Below, one piece after another: positions 1-6,822 of a stretch of 32,902 nucleotides of DNA; the first letter of the stretch is position 1, and each line of letters opens with the position of its first letter. The position numbers and the translations under genes were made by a program. Source of the DNA: Curtobacterium sp. MCBA15_008. GTDB lineage: Bacteria; Actinomycetota; Actinomycetes; Actinomycetales; Microbacteriaceae. Below the pieces are notes generated by a model, which worked only from the letters and a program-made list of their open reading frames with translations, was not told the DNA's origin and made no database searches. The stretch lies in NCBI RefSeq assembly GCF_001865065.1, contig NZ_MJGN01000034.1:245977-278878 (forward strand), given 5' to 3'.

Positions 1-44
1 GGCGGGGCGGGCGGGGCGGGGCAGCGACGACGGGTACCGGCGCG
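1..44. other. G+C-rich intergenic edge
   Basis: This is sequence beyond the stop of the first gene, truncated by the window edge. The first 22 bases are a low-complexity run of GGCGGGGC-like units. No gene, hairpin or promoter can be supported here. Confidence 0.5.
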
Positions 45-740
45 CTACGGGCCTTCGGTCGGCTTCGGCGCCAGCGCCTGCACCATGAGCGCACCGAGCT
101 GCTCCGGCGCGGTGAACATCGGCCAGTGCCCGGTGTCGAGGCCGACGATCGAGAGGTCCTCGGTCGCGACGAGCTCGGCCGCCCAGGTCTGGTGGTCGGC
201 CACCATCGTGGCGAGGTCCGTCGCCGGGATCTCGCACGTGATGACGGTCGCGGGGATGGTGTGCCGAGCAGCGTCGGAGTAGTGGAAGCGGTCGGACGGC
301 ACCGCGGCAGGCTCCGGGATCGCCCGGTGCTCGAACGCCTCGCGCAGTTCCGGGGTCATGCCCCGGACGGTCGCCGGTTCCCAGACGTCCCACGGCGGCA
401 GCGGCACGACACCGTCGACCACGGGCAGCTCGTCGTTGACGCACCCGCCCTCGGGCCCGGGGAACGTGTCGACGTAGAGCAGGTGCGCGACGAGCGACGG
501 GCGTTGGTCCGCCGCCATGTACGCGATCGGGCCCGCGCCGGAGTGTCCGGCGAGCACCACGGGCTCGTCCGGCGAGGCGACGTCGTCGAGCTTCGCCACG
601 AGTGCCGCGACCTGCTCGTCGAGGGTGTCGCCGTCGCGGGTGACCGCCTCGACCGAGTGTCCGGCCGCTCGGAGCAACGGAGCGACGTCGTCCCACGCGC
701 TCGCGTCGAGCCAGAATCCGGGCACCAGGATGACGTGCAT
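45..740 (-). CDS. alpha/beta hydrolase (MhpC/salicylate-esterase-like)
   Basis: A 231-residue cytoplasmic alpha/beta-hydrolase. The N-terminal strand MHVILVPGFW carries the oxyanion-hole segment. The nucleophile elbow is GHSGAG with Ser67, and the C-terminal catalytic His205 lies in LDTGHW. The fold is clear; the substrate is not, although the closest family style is small esterases and hydrolases of about 230-240 residues. I start at the ATG at 740 because the family begins at this strand and because a TAGTCT hexamer ends 7 nt before it, suggesting a leaderless mRNA. A GTG at 770 would add ten residues and overlap the upstream gene. It is the last gene of a same-strand run that starts with the zinc operon, but it probably has its own promoter. 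Confidence 0.85.
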   Translation of the reverse strand: MHVILVPGFWLDASAWDDVAPLLRAAGHSVEAVTRDGDTLDEQVAALVAKLDDVASPDEPVVLAGHSGAGPIAYMAADQRPSLVAHLLYVDTFPGPEGGCVNDELPVVDGVVPLPPWDVWEPATVRGMTPELREAFEHRAIPEPAAVPSDRFHYSDAARHTIPATVITCEIPATDLATMVADHQTWAAELVATEDLSIVGLDTGHWPMFTAPEQLGALMVQALAPKPTEGP

Positions 741-747
741 GCTGCGG

Positions 748-753
748 AGACTA
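748..753 (-). promoter_or_regulatory. -10 hexamer TAGTCT of hydrolase gene
   Basis: TAGTCT (TAnnnT) on the minus strand is followed by 7 nt (CCGCAGC) and the ATG at 740. This is the spacing expected when transcription starts at the start codon. Its first three bases are the TAG stop codon of the upstream gene. No convincing -35 is visible. Confidence 0.4.
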
Positions 754-1296
754 CTCGTCGTCACCGACACCGGTCGGGTCCGCGCGGCCCTCCCGCCAGG
801 CGTCCGGGCACCGTGTCTCCAGCCACTCGGCGAGCTCGGCGTACCCGCGGTACACGGTGAAGACCGAGAACAGCTTCCGCCGCCGCTCGTTCCGCGCCGT
901 CAGCCGGGTGAAGGTCGGACCACGGCCGGTGGACTGCAGCACGAAGCGGAGACTGACGATGTCGGCCGCTTCCACGCGACGGGTCCGCCCGAGGCCGACC
1001 CGGACGTCGAGGTGGTCGTCGTACCCGCGCACCCGTGAGCTGACGAGCAGCAGGCCGCACAGCACGAGCAGACCGCCGAACCCGCAGATGAAGAACACCG
1101 AGAAGCCGGCGAAGAGCAGCGCGGTGGGCTTGCCCGAGAACGCGTCCCCGAGTGCGGTCACGACGCCGACGAGGACCACCGCCCAGCCGAGCACCTCGAA
1201 GCCGAGGCCGTGCCGACGCGGCCGCCGCGCGACGAACAGCGGCTGCGCGTCCGTCCGTGACGCCGTGCCGCCCCACGTGGTGATGCTGTCGCTCAT
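751..1296 (-). CDS. two-helix membrane protein with bacterial PH-like domain
   Basis: A 181-residue membrane protein of unknown function. Residues about 1-30 are a cytoplasmic tail. Two hydrophobic helices follow (about 32-52 and 58-85: FEVLGWAVVLVGVV and FAGFSVFFICGFGGLL...). The C-terminal half (YDDHLDVRVGLGRTRRVEAADIVSLRF...) has the strand pattern of bacterial PH-like domains that sit behind a two-helix hairpin. The start at 1296 is supported by a GAGGGGG ribosome site just upstream. It lies 44 nt downstream of zur on the same strand, so it may be read through from the zinc operon, but nothing in the protein points to metals. Confidence 0.75.
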   Translation of the reverse strand: MSDSITTWGGTASRTDAQPLFVARRPRRHGLGFEVLGWAVVLVGVVTALGDAFSGKPTALLFAGFSVFFICGFGGLLVLCGLLLVSSRVRGYDDHLDVRVGLGRTRRVEAADIVSLRFVLQSTGRGPTFTRLTARNERRRKLFSVFTVYRGYAELAEWLETRCPDAWREGRADPTGVGDDE

Positions 1297-1340
1297 CCGT
1301 CCCCCTCGGACCGACCGCACCCGTCGACGCGGGTCCGCCC

Positions 1341-1754
1341 CTACGCCCCGGTCCGGGCCGCGGTGCAGTCCGCGCACTCGCCGAAGATGTCGACGACGTG
1401 GCTGGCGTTGGTGAACCCGTTCGCGGCCGCGACGTCCTGCGCCCACCGCTCGACCGGGTCCGCCTCGATCTCGACCGTCCGGCCGCAGTTCCGGCAGATG
1501 AGGTGGTGGTGGTGCTTGTCGGTCGTGCACGCCCGGTACAGCGATTCGCCGTCCTGCTGCAGCGAGTCCGCGTCGCCCTCGGTCGCCAGGTCGGAGAGCG
1601 CCCGGTACACGGTGGCGAGCCCGATCGTGGAGCCGTCGTCCCGCAGGTGCTGGTGGAGCGCCTGCGCGCTGACGAACCCCTCGGTGCTCGACAGCGCGGT
1701 GCGCACGGCTTCGCGCTGCCAGGTGTTCCGCTTCGGCTTCTGCACGGCGTTCAT
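1341..1754 (-). CDS. zur: Fur-family zinc uptake regulator Zur
   Basis: A 137-residue Fur-family repressor that would bind DNA when zinc is bound and shut off znuA-znuC-znuB. The winged helix spans about residues 8-80 (ALHQHLRDDGSTIGLATVYRAL is the recognition region). A histidine cluster, HHHH at 81-84, leads into the dimerisation domain. The structural zinc site Cys87-x-x-Cys90 / Cys127-x-x-Cys130 is intact. Zur rather than Fur is inferred from its place as the last gene of a zinc ABC operon. Its ATG overlaps the znuB stop as ATGA, and a strong AGGAAGGAG ribosome site lies inside the end of znuB. Because it belongs to the operon that carries the Zur-type palindrome, it should be autoregulated. 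Confidence 0.88.
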   Translation of the reverse strand: MNAVQKPKRNTWQREAVRTALSSTEGFVSAQALHQHLRDDGSTIGLATVYRALSDLATEGDADSLQQDGESLYRACTTDKHHHHLICRNCGRTVEIEADPVERWAQDVAAANGFTNASHVVDIFGECADCTAARTGA

Positions 1755-2698
1755 GCGGTCACTCCTTCCTTGCGGCCCGCGTCCGAGGACGGGTCCGGAG
1801 ATGCGGACTGGAGGCGCGGTGCGCCCCCGTCGTGCTGGTCGCGGTCCGCGATCCGGTCGCGTCCACGGCGGTCCTTCCGTCCGCCGACGATGCGGCAGAC
1901 GACCCAGATCACGAACGAGATCGTCGTGACGTAGGGGCTGATCGGCAGCCCGCCCCCGAGTGCGAGCAGGATGCCGCCGACGACCGACACGACGGCGAAG
2001 ACCGTGGACAGGATCGGCACGACGACCGGGTGGGAGCTGAGCCGGAGCGCCGCCGCCGCCGGGGTGACGAGCAGCGAGAGCACCAGCAGGGCGCCGACGA
2101 TCTGCACGGAGACAGCGGTCGCCAGGCCGAGGGCGAGCATGAAGACGAGCGCCAGGGTCCGCACGGGGACACCGGCGGCCGCGGCCACGTCGGGGTCGAC
2201 CGACGAGAACATCAGCGGGCGCCAGATCACCAGGAGCGTCACCACGACGATGGCGGCGATGACGATGAGGAAGGTCAGCTGCGGGTTGTCGACCGACACG
2301 ATCTGCCCGGTGAGCAGCCCGAACTTGTTCGCCGCACGCCCCTTGTAGAGCGCGAGGCAGAGGATGCCGAGCCCGAGGCCGAACGGCATGAGCACGGCGA
2401 TGATCGAGTTCCGGTCGCGGGCCTTCGAGCCGAGCAGGCCGATGAGCAGCGCCGCGACGACGGACCCGACGAGCGACCCCGTGACGACGTTGACGCCGAG
2501 CAGCAGCGACGCGGACGCCCCCGCGAAGGAGAGCTCCGAGATGCCGTGCACCGCGAACGGCATGTTCCGTGCGACGACGAACGGACCGATCAGCCCGCCG
2601 ACGACGCCGAGCACCGCGCCCGCCCAGATCGAGTTCTGCACGAGCACGAGGAGCTCGCCGTAGTCCTGGAAGGAGAAGACCGTCGACCAGACGTCCAT
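1751..2698 (-). CDS. znuB: zinc ABC transporter permease ZnuB
   Basis: A 315-residue membrane permease of the ABC-3 (ZnuB/MntB) family with about eight or nine hydrophobic helices, starting MDVWSTVFSFQDYGELLVLV. Typical family segments are visible: NMPFAVHGISELSFAGASAS, the Asp/Pro coupling stretch DPDVAAAAGVPV, and the end helix GLPISPYVTTISFVIWVVCR. With ZnuC (ATPase) and ZnuA (receptor) it forms the plasma-membrane importer. Its start overlaps the znuC stop (TGATG) and its stop overlaps the zur start (ATGA). The last 40 residues are charged and not conserved. That tail is encoded partly by a copy of the GGACTGGAGGCGCGG motif (1805-1819), also seen at 31467 and 19190. Confidence 0.92.
   Translation of the reverse strand: MDVWSTVFSFQDYGELLVLVQNSIWAGAVLGVVGGLIGPFVVARNMPFAVHGISELSFAGASASLLLGVNVVTGSLVGSVVAALLIGLLGSKARDRNSIIAVLMPFGLGLGILCLALYKGRAANKFGLLTGQIVSVDNPQLTFLIVIAAIVVVTLLVIWRPLMFSSVDPDVAAAAGVPVRTLALVFMLALGLATAVSVQIVGALLVLSLLVTPAAAALRLSSHPVVVPILSTVFAVVSVVGGILLALGGGLPISPYVTTISFVIWVVCRIVGGRKDRRGRDRIADRDQHDGGAPRLQSASPDPSSDAGRKEGVTA
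1805..1819 (+). repeat. dispersed motif GGACTGGAGGCGCGG, copy 1
   Basis: This exact 15-mer occurs again at 31467-31481 (plus) and 19190-19204 (minus). The 12-base core CTGGAGGCGCGG also occurs at about 23456. Here it lies inside the 3' end of znuB and is followed by GTGCGCC, which can pair with the GGCGC of the motif in a small hairpin. Confidence 0.55.
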
Positions 2699-3585
2699 CA
2701 GATCCGCCCTTCGTCGGGTGCCGGTGCGTGCGGGTCCGGGTCGCAGTGGTGGTCGTGCGCGGCCTCGTTCGCACCGACGATGACGATCCGGCCCATCGTC
2801 CGCACGACGTCGACGGGCGTGCCGTACAGGTCGCTCAGCACGTCGGCGCGCAGGACCTCGTCGGGCGACCCGATCCGGAACCGGCCACCGGCGATGTAGA
2901 GGACGCGGTCGACGACGTCGAGGATCGGGTTCACGTCGTGGGTCACGAACAGCACGGCGGCGTCCTGCTGCCGACGCTGCCGGTCGATGAGCTCGGTGAC
3001 ACCGCGCTGGTGCCGCAGGTCGAGCGAGATGAGCGGCTCGTCGCAGAGGAGGAGCGCGGGGTCGGCGGCGATGGCCTGCCCGACGCGAGTGCGCTGCTGC
3101 TCGCCGCCGGACAGCTCGGCGACCGGGGCGTCCGCGAACTCGGTCGCGCCGACCTCGTCGAGGATCCGGTCGATGCGTGCGCGCTCCGCGCGACTGGCGG
3201 GCAGGATCCCCCACCGCGAGCCGGTGACGCCCTGCGCGATCATGTCCCGCGCACGGAGCGGCGTGCCGGCGTCCATGAGCCGCTGCTGCGGGATGTAGCC
3301 GATCTTCCGGTGCCCACGGCGGACCGGCTGGCCGAGGAACGACATCGTGCCGCTCGTCAGCCGCTGCTGGCCGAGGACGGTGCGGAGGAGCGAGGTCTTG
3401 CCGGCGCCGTTCGGCCCGAGCACGGCGACGAACTCGCCGGGCGCCAGGTCGAGGTCGAGGTGCGACCAGAGTCGGCGCTCCCCGTAGGAGAGCTCGGCGT
3501 CGCGGAGTGCGAGCACGGCGGAACCGCCACTGCCGCGCTGGGCAGTGGCGGTCCGCTCGGAGGTCCGGGGGGAGACGGTGGTCAC
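2698..3585 (-). CDS. znuC: zinc ABC transporter ATPase ZnuC
   Basis: A 295-residue ABC ATPase that powers ZnuB. The Walker A (GPNGAGKTS), Q-loop (GYIPQQR), signature (LSGGEQQRTRVGQA), Walker B (ALLLCDEPLISLD) and switch histidine (FVTHDVN) are all present. I start at the GTG at 3585 because it overlaps the znuA stop as GTGA. An upstream GTG at about 3630 would overlap znuA by 49 nt and adds a non-conserved tail. The C-terminus is histidine/aspartate rich (AAHDHHCDPDPHAP), a possible metal-binding tail. It is the second gene of znuA-znuC-znuB-zur. Confidence 0.9.
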   Translation of the reverse strand: MTTVSPRTSERTATAQRGSGGSAVLALRDAELSYGERRLWSHLDLDLAPGEFVAVLGPNGAGKTSLLRTVLGQQRLTSGTMSFLGQPVRRGHRKIGYIPQQRLMDAGTPLRARDMIAQGVTGSRWGILPASRAERARIDRILDEVGATEFADAPVAELSGGEQQRTRVGQAIAADPALLLCDEPLISLDLRHQRGVTELIDRQRRQQDAAVLFVTHDVNPILDVVDRVLYIAGGRFRIGSPDEVLRADVLSDLYGTPVDVVRTMGRIVIVGANEAAHDHHCDPDPHAPAPDEGRI

Positions 3586-4493
3586 TTCTGGAGCGCCGCC
3601 TGCACCGCGTCGATGTTCGCCTGCTGCCACGAGACGTAATCCTGCCCCTTGGGGAGCGTCTCCGTGACACCGACCACCGGGACGCCCGCGTCGTCGGCGG
3701 CCTTCTTGACCTGCTCGGTCTCCGGGCTCGAGGTCTGGTCGTTGTAGGCGAGGAGCTTCACGGTCTTCTTCGTGAACAGCTTGAGGGTGTCGTTGAGGGC
3801 GGCCGGCGGGACGTCGTCGCCTTCCTCGATGGCCTCGGAGAAGGCCTCGGGGGTGACGTTGTCGAGGCCGATCGCGTCGAAGAGGTAGCCCGGCACCGGC
3901 TCCGTGTAGGCGACCTTCTCGCCGTCGTGGGTCTTCTTCAGGTCGGCGGTGTCGGACTCGAGCCCCTCGAGCTTCGTCGTCAGGGCGTCCGCGTTGTCCT
4001 GGAACGTCTTCGCGTCGCCCTCGTCGAGCGCGCTGAGCCGCTTCGAGACGTCGGCGACGAGCTTCACCATCGTCGGGTAGCTGTAGAAGACGTGTTCGTT
4101 GAACTCGGCGTCCCCGCCCTTGTCGAGCCCGGAGAGCTTCACGACGTTGATCGTGTCCGCCTTCGTCGTCGAGGCGTCGGCGAGCGTCGTCATGAAGTCG
4201 TCGTACCCGCCGCCGTTCTCGATGAGCAGGTCGGCCTTCGACACGGCGAGCTGCGTCTTCGCGCTCGACTCGAACGAGTGCGGGTCCTGCGACGGGTCGT
4301 TCAGGATGCTCGTGACGGAGACGTGGTCACCACCGATCGACTCGACGATCGAGCCGTAGACGTTCGTGGAGGCGACGACCCGGATCGTGCCGTCGCTCGA
4401 GGCGTCACCGGACGAGGGCGAGGTCGCGCAGCCCGTCAGGACGAGCGCGGCGGCGCCGGCGACGAGCGGCAGGGCGAGGAGGCGGTTGTGCAT
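3582..4493 (-). CDS. znuA: zinc ABC transporter substrate-binding lipoprotein ZnuA
   Basis: A 303-residue cluster A-I metal-binding lipoprotein. It has a lipoprotein signal peptide with lipobox LTGC (Cys22). The mature domain carries candidate metal ligands His72 (DPHSF), His134 (NEHVFY), Glu198 (YTEPVPGY) and Asp252 (YNDQTSS). The histidine-rich loop of Gram-negative ZnuA is absent and the third ligand is Glu rather than His. Zinc is therefore inferred from the Zur gene and the operator more than from the site; manganese is the alternative. It is the first gene of the operon. The ATG at 4493 follows a -10 hexamer by 7 nt with no ribosome site, which suggests a leaderless mRNA. Confidence 0.9.
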   Translation of the reverse strand: MHNRLLALPLVAGAAALVLTGCATSPSSGDASSDGTIRVVASTNVYGSIVESIGGDHVSVTSILNDPSQDPHSFESSAKTQLAVSKADLLIENGGGYDDFMTTLADASTTKADTINVVKLSGLDKGGDAEFNEHVFYSYPTMVKLVADVSKRLSALDEGDAKTFQDNADALTTKLEGLESDTADLKKTHDGEKVAYTEPVPGYLFDAIGLDNVTPEAFSEAIEEGDDVPPAALNDTLKLFTKKTVKLLAYNDQTSSPETEQVKKAADDAGVPVVGVTETLPKGQDYVSWQQANIDAVQAALQK

Positions 4494-4500
4494 GTGCTCG

Positions 4501-4530
4501 AGCGTAGGGCTTCTTGATAACGGTTGTCAA
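4501..4530 (-). promoter_or_regulatory. znuA promoter (TTGACA-18-TACGCT)
   Basis: On the minus strand a perfect -35 TTGACA (4525-4530) is followed by an 18-bp spacer and a TAnnnT -10, TACGCT (4501-4506). Seven bases separate the -10 from the znuA ATG, so transcription should start at or next to the start codon. Confidence 0.75.
4514..4530. promoter_or_regulatory. Zur-type operator palindrome
   Basis: TTGATAACGGTTGTCAA is a 17-bp inverted repeat. Each half reads TTGAYAAC, and only one base pair plus the centre breaks symmetry. It covers the -35 and most of the spacer of the znuA promoter, so a bound repressor would block RNA polymerase. Actinobacterial Zur boxes are A/T-rich palindromes of similar length, but assignment to Zur rests on gene context. 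A looser dyad, GATAACGGTT / AACCAGTATC (4516-4540), overlaps it. Confidence 0.75.
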
Positions 4531-4553
4531 AACCAGTATCAGCCGCCGGACGG

Positions 4554-4591
4554 ACGGGAGGCGCGGTGCCGGCTGGCACCGCGCCTCCCGT
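4554..4591 (-). terminator. terminator of PTS EIIC gene
   Basis: A perfect 17-bp stem with a 4-base GGCT loop (arms 4554-4570 and 4575-4591) lies just past the stop of the EIIC gene and before the znuA promoter. There is no clear T-run on either strand, which is usual in such G+C-rich genomes. Confidence 0.75.
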
Positions 4592-4606
4592 GTGGAGCAC
4601 CCGCGA

Positions 4607-5872
4607 CTACGGCTTGGTGGCCGCGTCGATCGTGTTCTCGGCGATCGTGTCCTCCTCGCGCCCGGGGGTGCGGAGGTTCCACTTCTTGATCACGAAGCTG
4701 AACAGGAAGTAGTAGACGACCGCGTACCCGAGGCCGATCGGGATGAGCCAGATCGCCCCGTCCGCCTTGCCGAAGTTCAGCACGTAGTCGATCGCACCGG
4801 CCGAGAACGAGAACCCGTCGTGGATGCCGAGGGCGTTGACCAGGGCGAGCGACGTGCCCGTCAGGACCGCGTGGATGATGTAGAGCGGGAACGCCACGAA
4901 CATGAACGAGTACTCGAGCGGCTCGGTGATGCCGGTCACGAAGGACGTGAGGGCGGCCGAGAGCATGATGCCACCGACGAGCTTGCGGTTCTGCGGCTTG
5001 GCGTTGCGCCAGATGGCGAGCGCACCGGCCGGCAGCGCGAACATCATGATGGGGAAGAAGCCGGCCTGGAAGATGCCAGCGGTCGGGTCACCGGCGAGGA
5101 AGCGCGCGATGTCGCCGTGGTACGTGACCCCGTCCGAGGTGAAGCTGCCGAGCTGGAACCACGGGAAGAAGTTGAGCAGCTGGTGCAGCCCGATCGGGAT
5201 GAGCATGCGGTTGACGAACCCGAAGATGCCGCCGCCGATGACGGCGTTGTCCGCCACGGCCTGACCGGCAGCGGTCAGCGCGATGTCGAAGTAGCGGTAC
5301 ACGAACGACATCAGCACGGCGATGACCAGACCGGCGACCGCCGTCAGGATCGGGACGAGACGACGGCCCGAGAAGAAGCCGAGGAAGTCGGGCATCTTCG
5401 TGCGGTGGAACTTCTCCCACATGACCGCCGAGACGAGACCCATCACGATGCCGCCCAGGACACCGAAGTTGATCGTGGCCTGGTCGCCGTTCGCGTCCTT
5501 CACACCGGCGAGGACGATCGGCGACATCGCCGCGAACACCTGGTACATGACCATGTACCCGACGACGGCCGCGAGCGCGGTGGTGCCGTCCGACTTCTTC
5601 GCCCACCCGATCGCGATGCCGACGGCGAAGAGCAGCGGCAGCCAGGTGAACACACCATTGCCCGCAGCAGCGATGATCGTCGCGCCCTGTTCGAAGCCGG
5701 GGATCGCGCCGAGCATGTCGGACTGACCGAGGCGCAGCAGGATGCCGGCGGCCGGCATGACCGCGATCGGCAGGAGCAGGCTCCGCCCGAGGCGCTGCGC
5801 TTGCGCGAACAGCCTGGACTGCTTCTTCGGCTTCTTCTTCTCCGGCACGTCCGTGGCAGTGGTGGCGCTCAT
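4607..5872 (-). CDS. PTS EIIC permease, glucose/N-acetylglucosamine family
   Basis: A 421-residue membrane sugar channel of the Glc/GlcNAc PTS family, carrying only the IIC domain. The N-terminus is a lysine-rich cytoplasmic tail (EKKKPKKQSRLF). About ten helices follow, with the family's substrate-site motif TGITEPLEYSF. IIB and IIA are encoded separately on the other strand. I start at MSATT (5872) because a GAGAGGA ribosome site lies 6 nt upstream; an ATG at 5890 has none. The separate IIC plus small IIB arrangement and the DasR-like operator in front resemble the N-acetylglucosamine system of Streptomyces (NagE2/NagF). GlcNAc is thus the favoured substrate and glucose the alternative. Confidence 0.88.
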   Translation of the reverse strand: MSATTATDVPEKKKPKKQSRLFAQAQRLGRSLLLPIAVMPAAGILLRLGQSDMLGAIPGFEQGATIIAAAGNGVFTWLPLLFAVGIAIGWAKKSDGTTALAAVVGYMVMYQVFAAMSPIVLAGVKDANGDQATINFGVLGGIVMGLVSAVMWEKFHRTKMPDFLGFFSGRRLVPILTAVAGLVIAVLMSFVYRYFDIALTAAGQAVADNAVIGGGIFGFVNRMLIPIGLHQLLNFFPWFQLGSFTSDGVTYHGDIARFLAGDPTAGIFQAGFFPIMMFALPAGALAIWRNAKPQNRKLVGGIMLSAALTSFVTGITEPLEYSFMFVAFPLYIIHAVLTGTSLALVNALGIHDGFSFSAGAIDYVLNFGKADGAIWLIPIGLGYAVVYYFLFSFVIKKWNLRTPGREEDTIAENTIDAATKP

Positions 5873-5972
5873 CGGAGGTCCTCTCGTCATTGGGTGGAGC
5901 TGTCGGGGTGAGTGAGTTGAGTCGTGCAGCCAGCGCAGGTAACCTCGGCGGTGTTCGCCAGGTCCGGTCCTG

Positions 5973-5988
5973 TCCGGTCATGACCAGT
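5973..5988. promoter_or_regulatory. DasR-like operator in the PTS divergent region
   Basis: Read on the minus strand, ACTGGTCATGACCGGA resembles the Streptomyces DasR site ACTGGTCTAGACCACT. The central GGTCATGACC (5976-5985) is a perfect 10-bp palindrome. It lies in the 183-bp region between the divergent EIIC and EIIB genes, so one site could control both. The 13-mer CATGACCAGTTCC here recurs exactly at 7606-7618, upstream of the GntR gene. A further GACCGGTC palindrome lies at about 6006-6013. No convincing -35/-10 pairs stood out in the region. Confidence 0.7.
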
Positions 5989-6055
5989 TCCGTAGTCTGA
6001 ACCGAGACCGGTCCGGTGTCAACCTGGTACGAGAACCCTTAACGAGGAGGAAACG

Positions 6056-6292
6056 ATGGCCGACATCAAGGCAGCCGACATCATCGCCGCGCTGGGTGGC
6101 GCCGACAACATCGAAGAGGTCGAGGGCTGCATCACGCGCCTCCGCGTCGAGGTGGAGGACGGCGACCTCGTCGACAAGGCCGCGCTCCAGGCCGCGGGCG
6201 CCCAGGCCGTCGTCGGTGGCGGCACCGGCTGGCAGGTCATCGTCGGCACCATCGCCGACAACCTCGCGCAGGACATCCAGGACGAGCTGTGA
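6056..6292 (+). CDS. PTS EIIB phosphocarrier, glucose/GlcNAc family
   Basis: A 78-residue free-standing IIB domain. It accepts phosphate from IIA on Cys25, in the family motif EGCITRLR, and passes it to the sugar moving through the EIIC encoded divergently at 4607-5872. The length matches an isolated IIB domain. A strong GAGGAGG ribosome site lies 6-7 nt before the ATG. Its TGA overlaps the GTG of the IIA gene, so the two are translationally coupled. It should be controlled by the DasR-like operator upstream. Confidence 0.93.
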   Translation: MADIKAADIIAALGGADNIEEVEGCITRLRVEVEDGDLVDKAALQAAGAQAVVGGGTGWQVIVGTIADNLAQDIQDEL

Positions 6293-6741
6293 CGAGCGTC
6301 CGGACCCCGTTCGCGGGCCCGGTCGTCTCACTGGCCGACGTCCCTGACCCGGTCTTCGCCGGGCAGCTCGTCGGCGCGGGCGTCGCGGTGGACCCGACCG
6401 GGGTCGAGGGTGCGGTCACCGCGGTGGCTCCCGTCGACGGCTCGATCGTGAAGCTGCACCCGCACGCGTTCGCGCTGCAGGGCGCCGCGGGGACGGACGT
6501 CCTCGTGCACGTCGGCATCGACACCGTGAAGCTCGCGGGCGAGGGCTTCGAGCTCCTCGCGGCCGAGGGCGACACCGTCAGCGCCGGGGACCCCGTGGTC
6601 CGGTTCACCCCGTCGGTGATCTCCGCCGCCGGCTACTCCCCGATCTGCCCCGTCGTGGTGCTCGGCTCCACGCCGGACTCGATCCCGCAGGACACGGTCG
6701 GCACGACCGTCCGTGACGGCGACACCCTCTTCGAGGCGTAG
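6289..6741 (+). CDS. PTS EIIA, glucose family (Crr-like)
   Basis: A 150-residue IIA-Glc-type protein that takes phosphate from HPr and hands it to EIIB. The phosphorylated histidine is His74 in DVLVHVGIDTVKL, and His59 (KLHPHAF) is the paired active-site histidine. The start is a GTG that overlaps the EIIB stop as GTGA. With EIIB and the divergent EIIC it completes one membrane complex. In other bacteria IIA-Glc proteins also regulate other transporters; nothing in the sequence shows whether this one does. Confidence 0.93.
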   Translation: MTSVRTPFAGPVVSLADVPDPVFAGQLVGAGVAVDPTGVEGAVTAVAPVDGSIVKLHPHAFALQGAAGTDVLVHVGIDTVKLAGEGFELLAAEGDTVSAGDPVVRFTPSVISAAGYSPICPVVVLGSTPDSIPQDTVGTTVRDGDTLFEA

Positions 6742-6755
6742 GCACGGCAGTGCTG

Positions 6756-6796
6756 ACTCGGCCCCGCTCGTCGTGACCCGACGGGCGGGGCCGAGT
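6756..6796. terminator. bidirectional terminator between EIIA and GntR genes
   Basis: An 18-bp stem with one mismatch (arms 6756-6773 and 6779-6796, loop TGACC) lies between two convergent genes. AGGCACG upstream and CGTGCCT downstream can extend the stem across a bulge. Confidence 0.8.
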
Positions 6797-6822
6797 CGTG
6801 CCTCCAGGCCAGCGACGACGGG

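Noticed and set aside
1305..1335. Terminator between zur and the PH-like gene
   Set aside because: Only a 5-bp ACCCG/CGGGT stem can form, too weak to call.
1832..2899. Open frame of 355 codons on plus opposite znuB/znuC
   Set aside because: It is antisense to two clear ABC genes and its translation is Arg/Asp/His-rich low complexity, a mirror of high-G+C codon use. It has no start signals.
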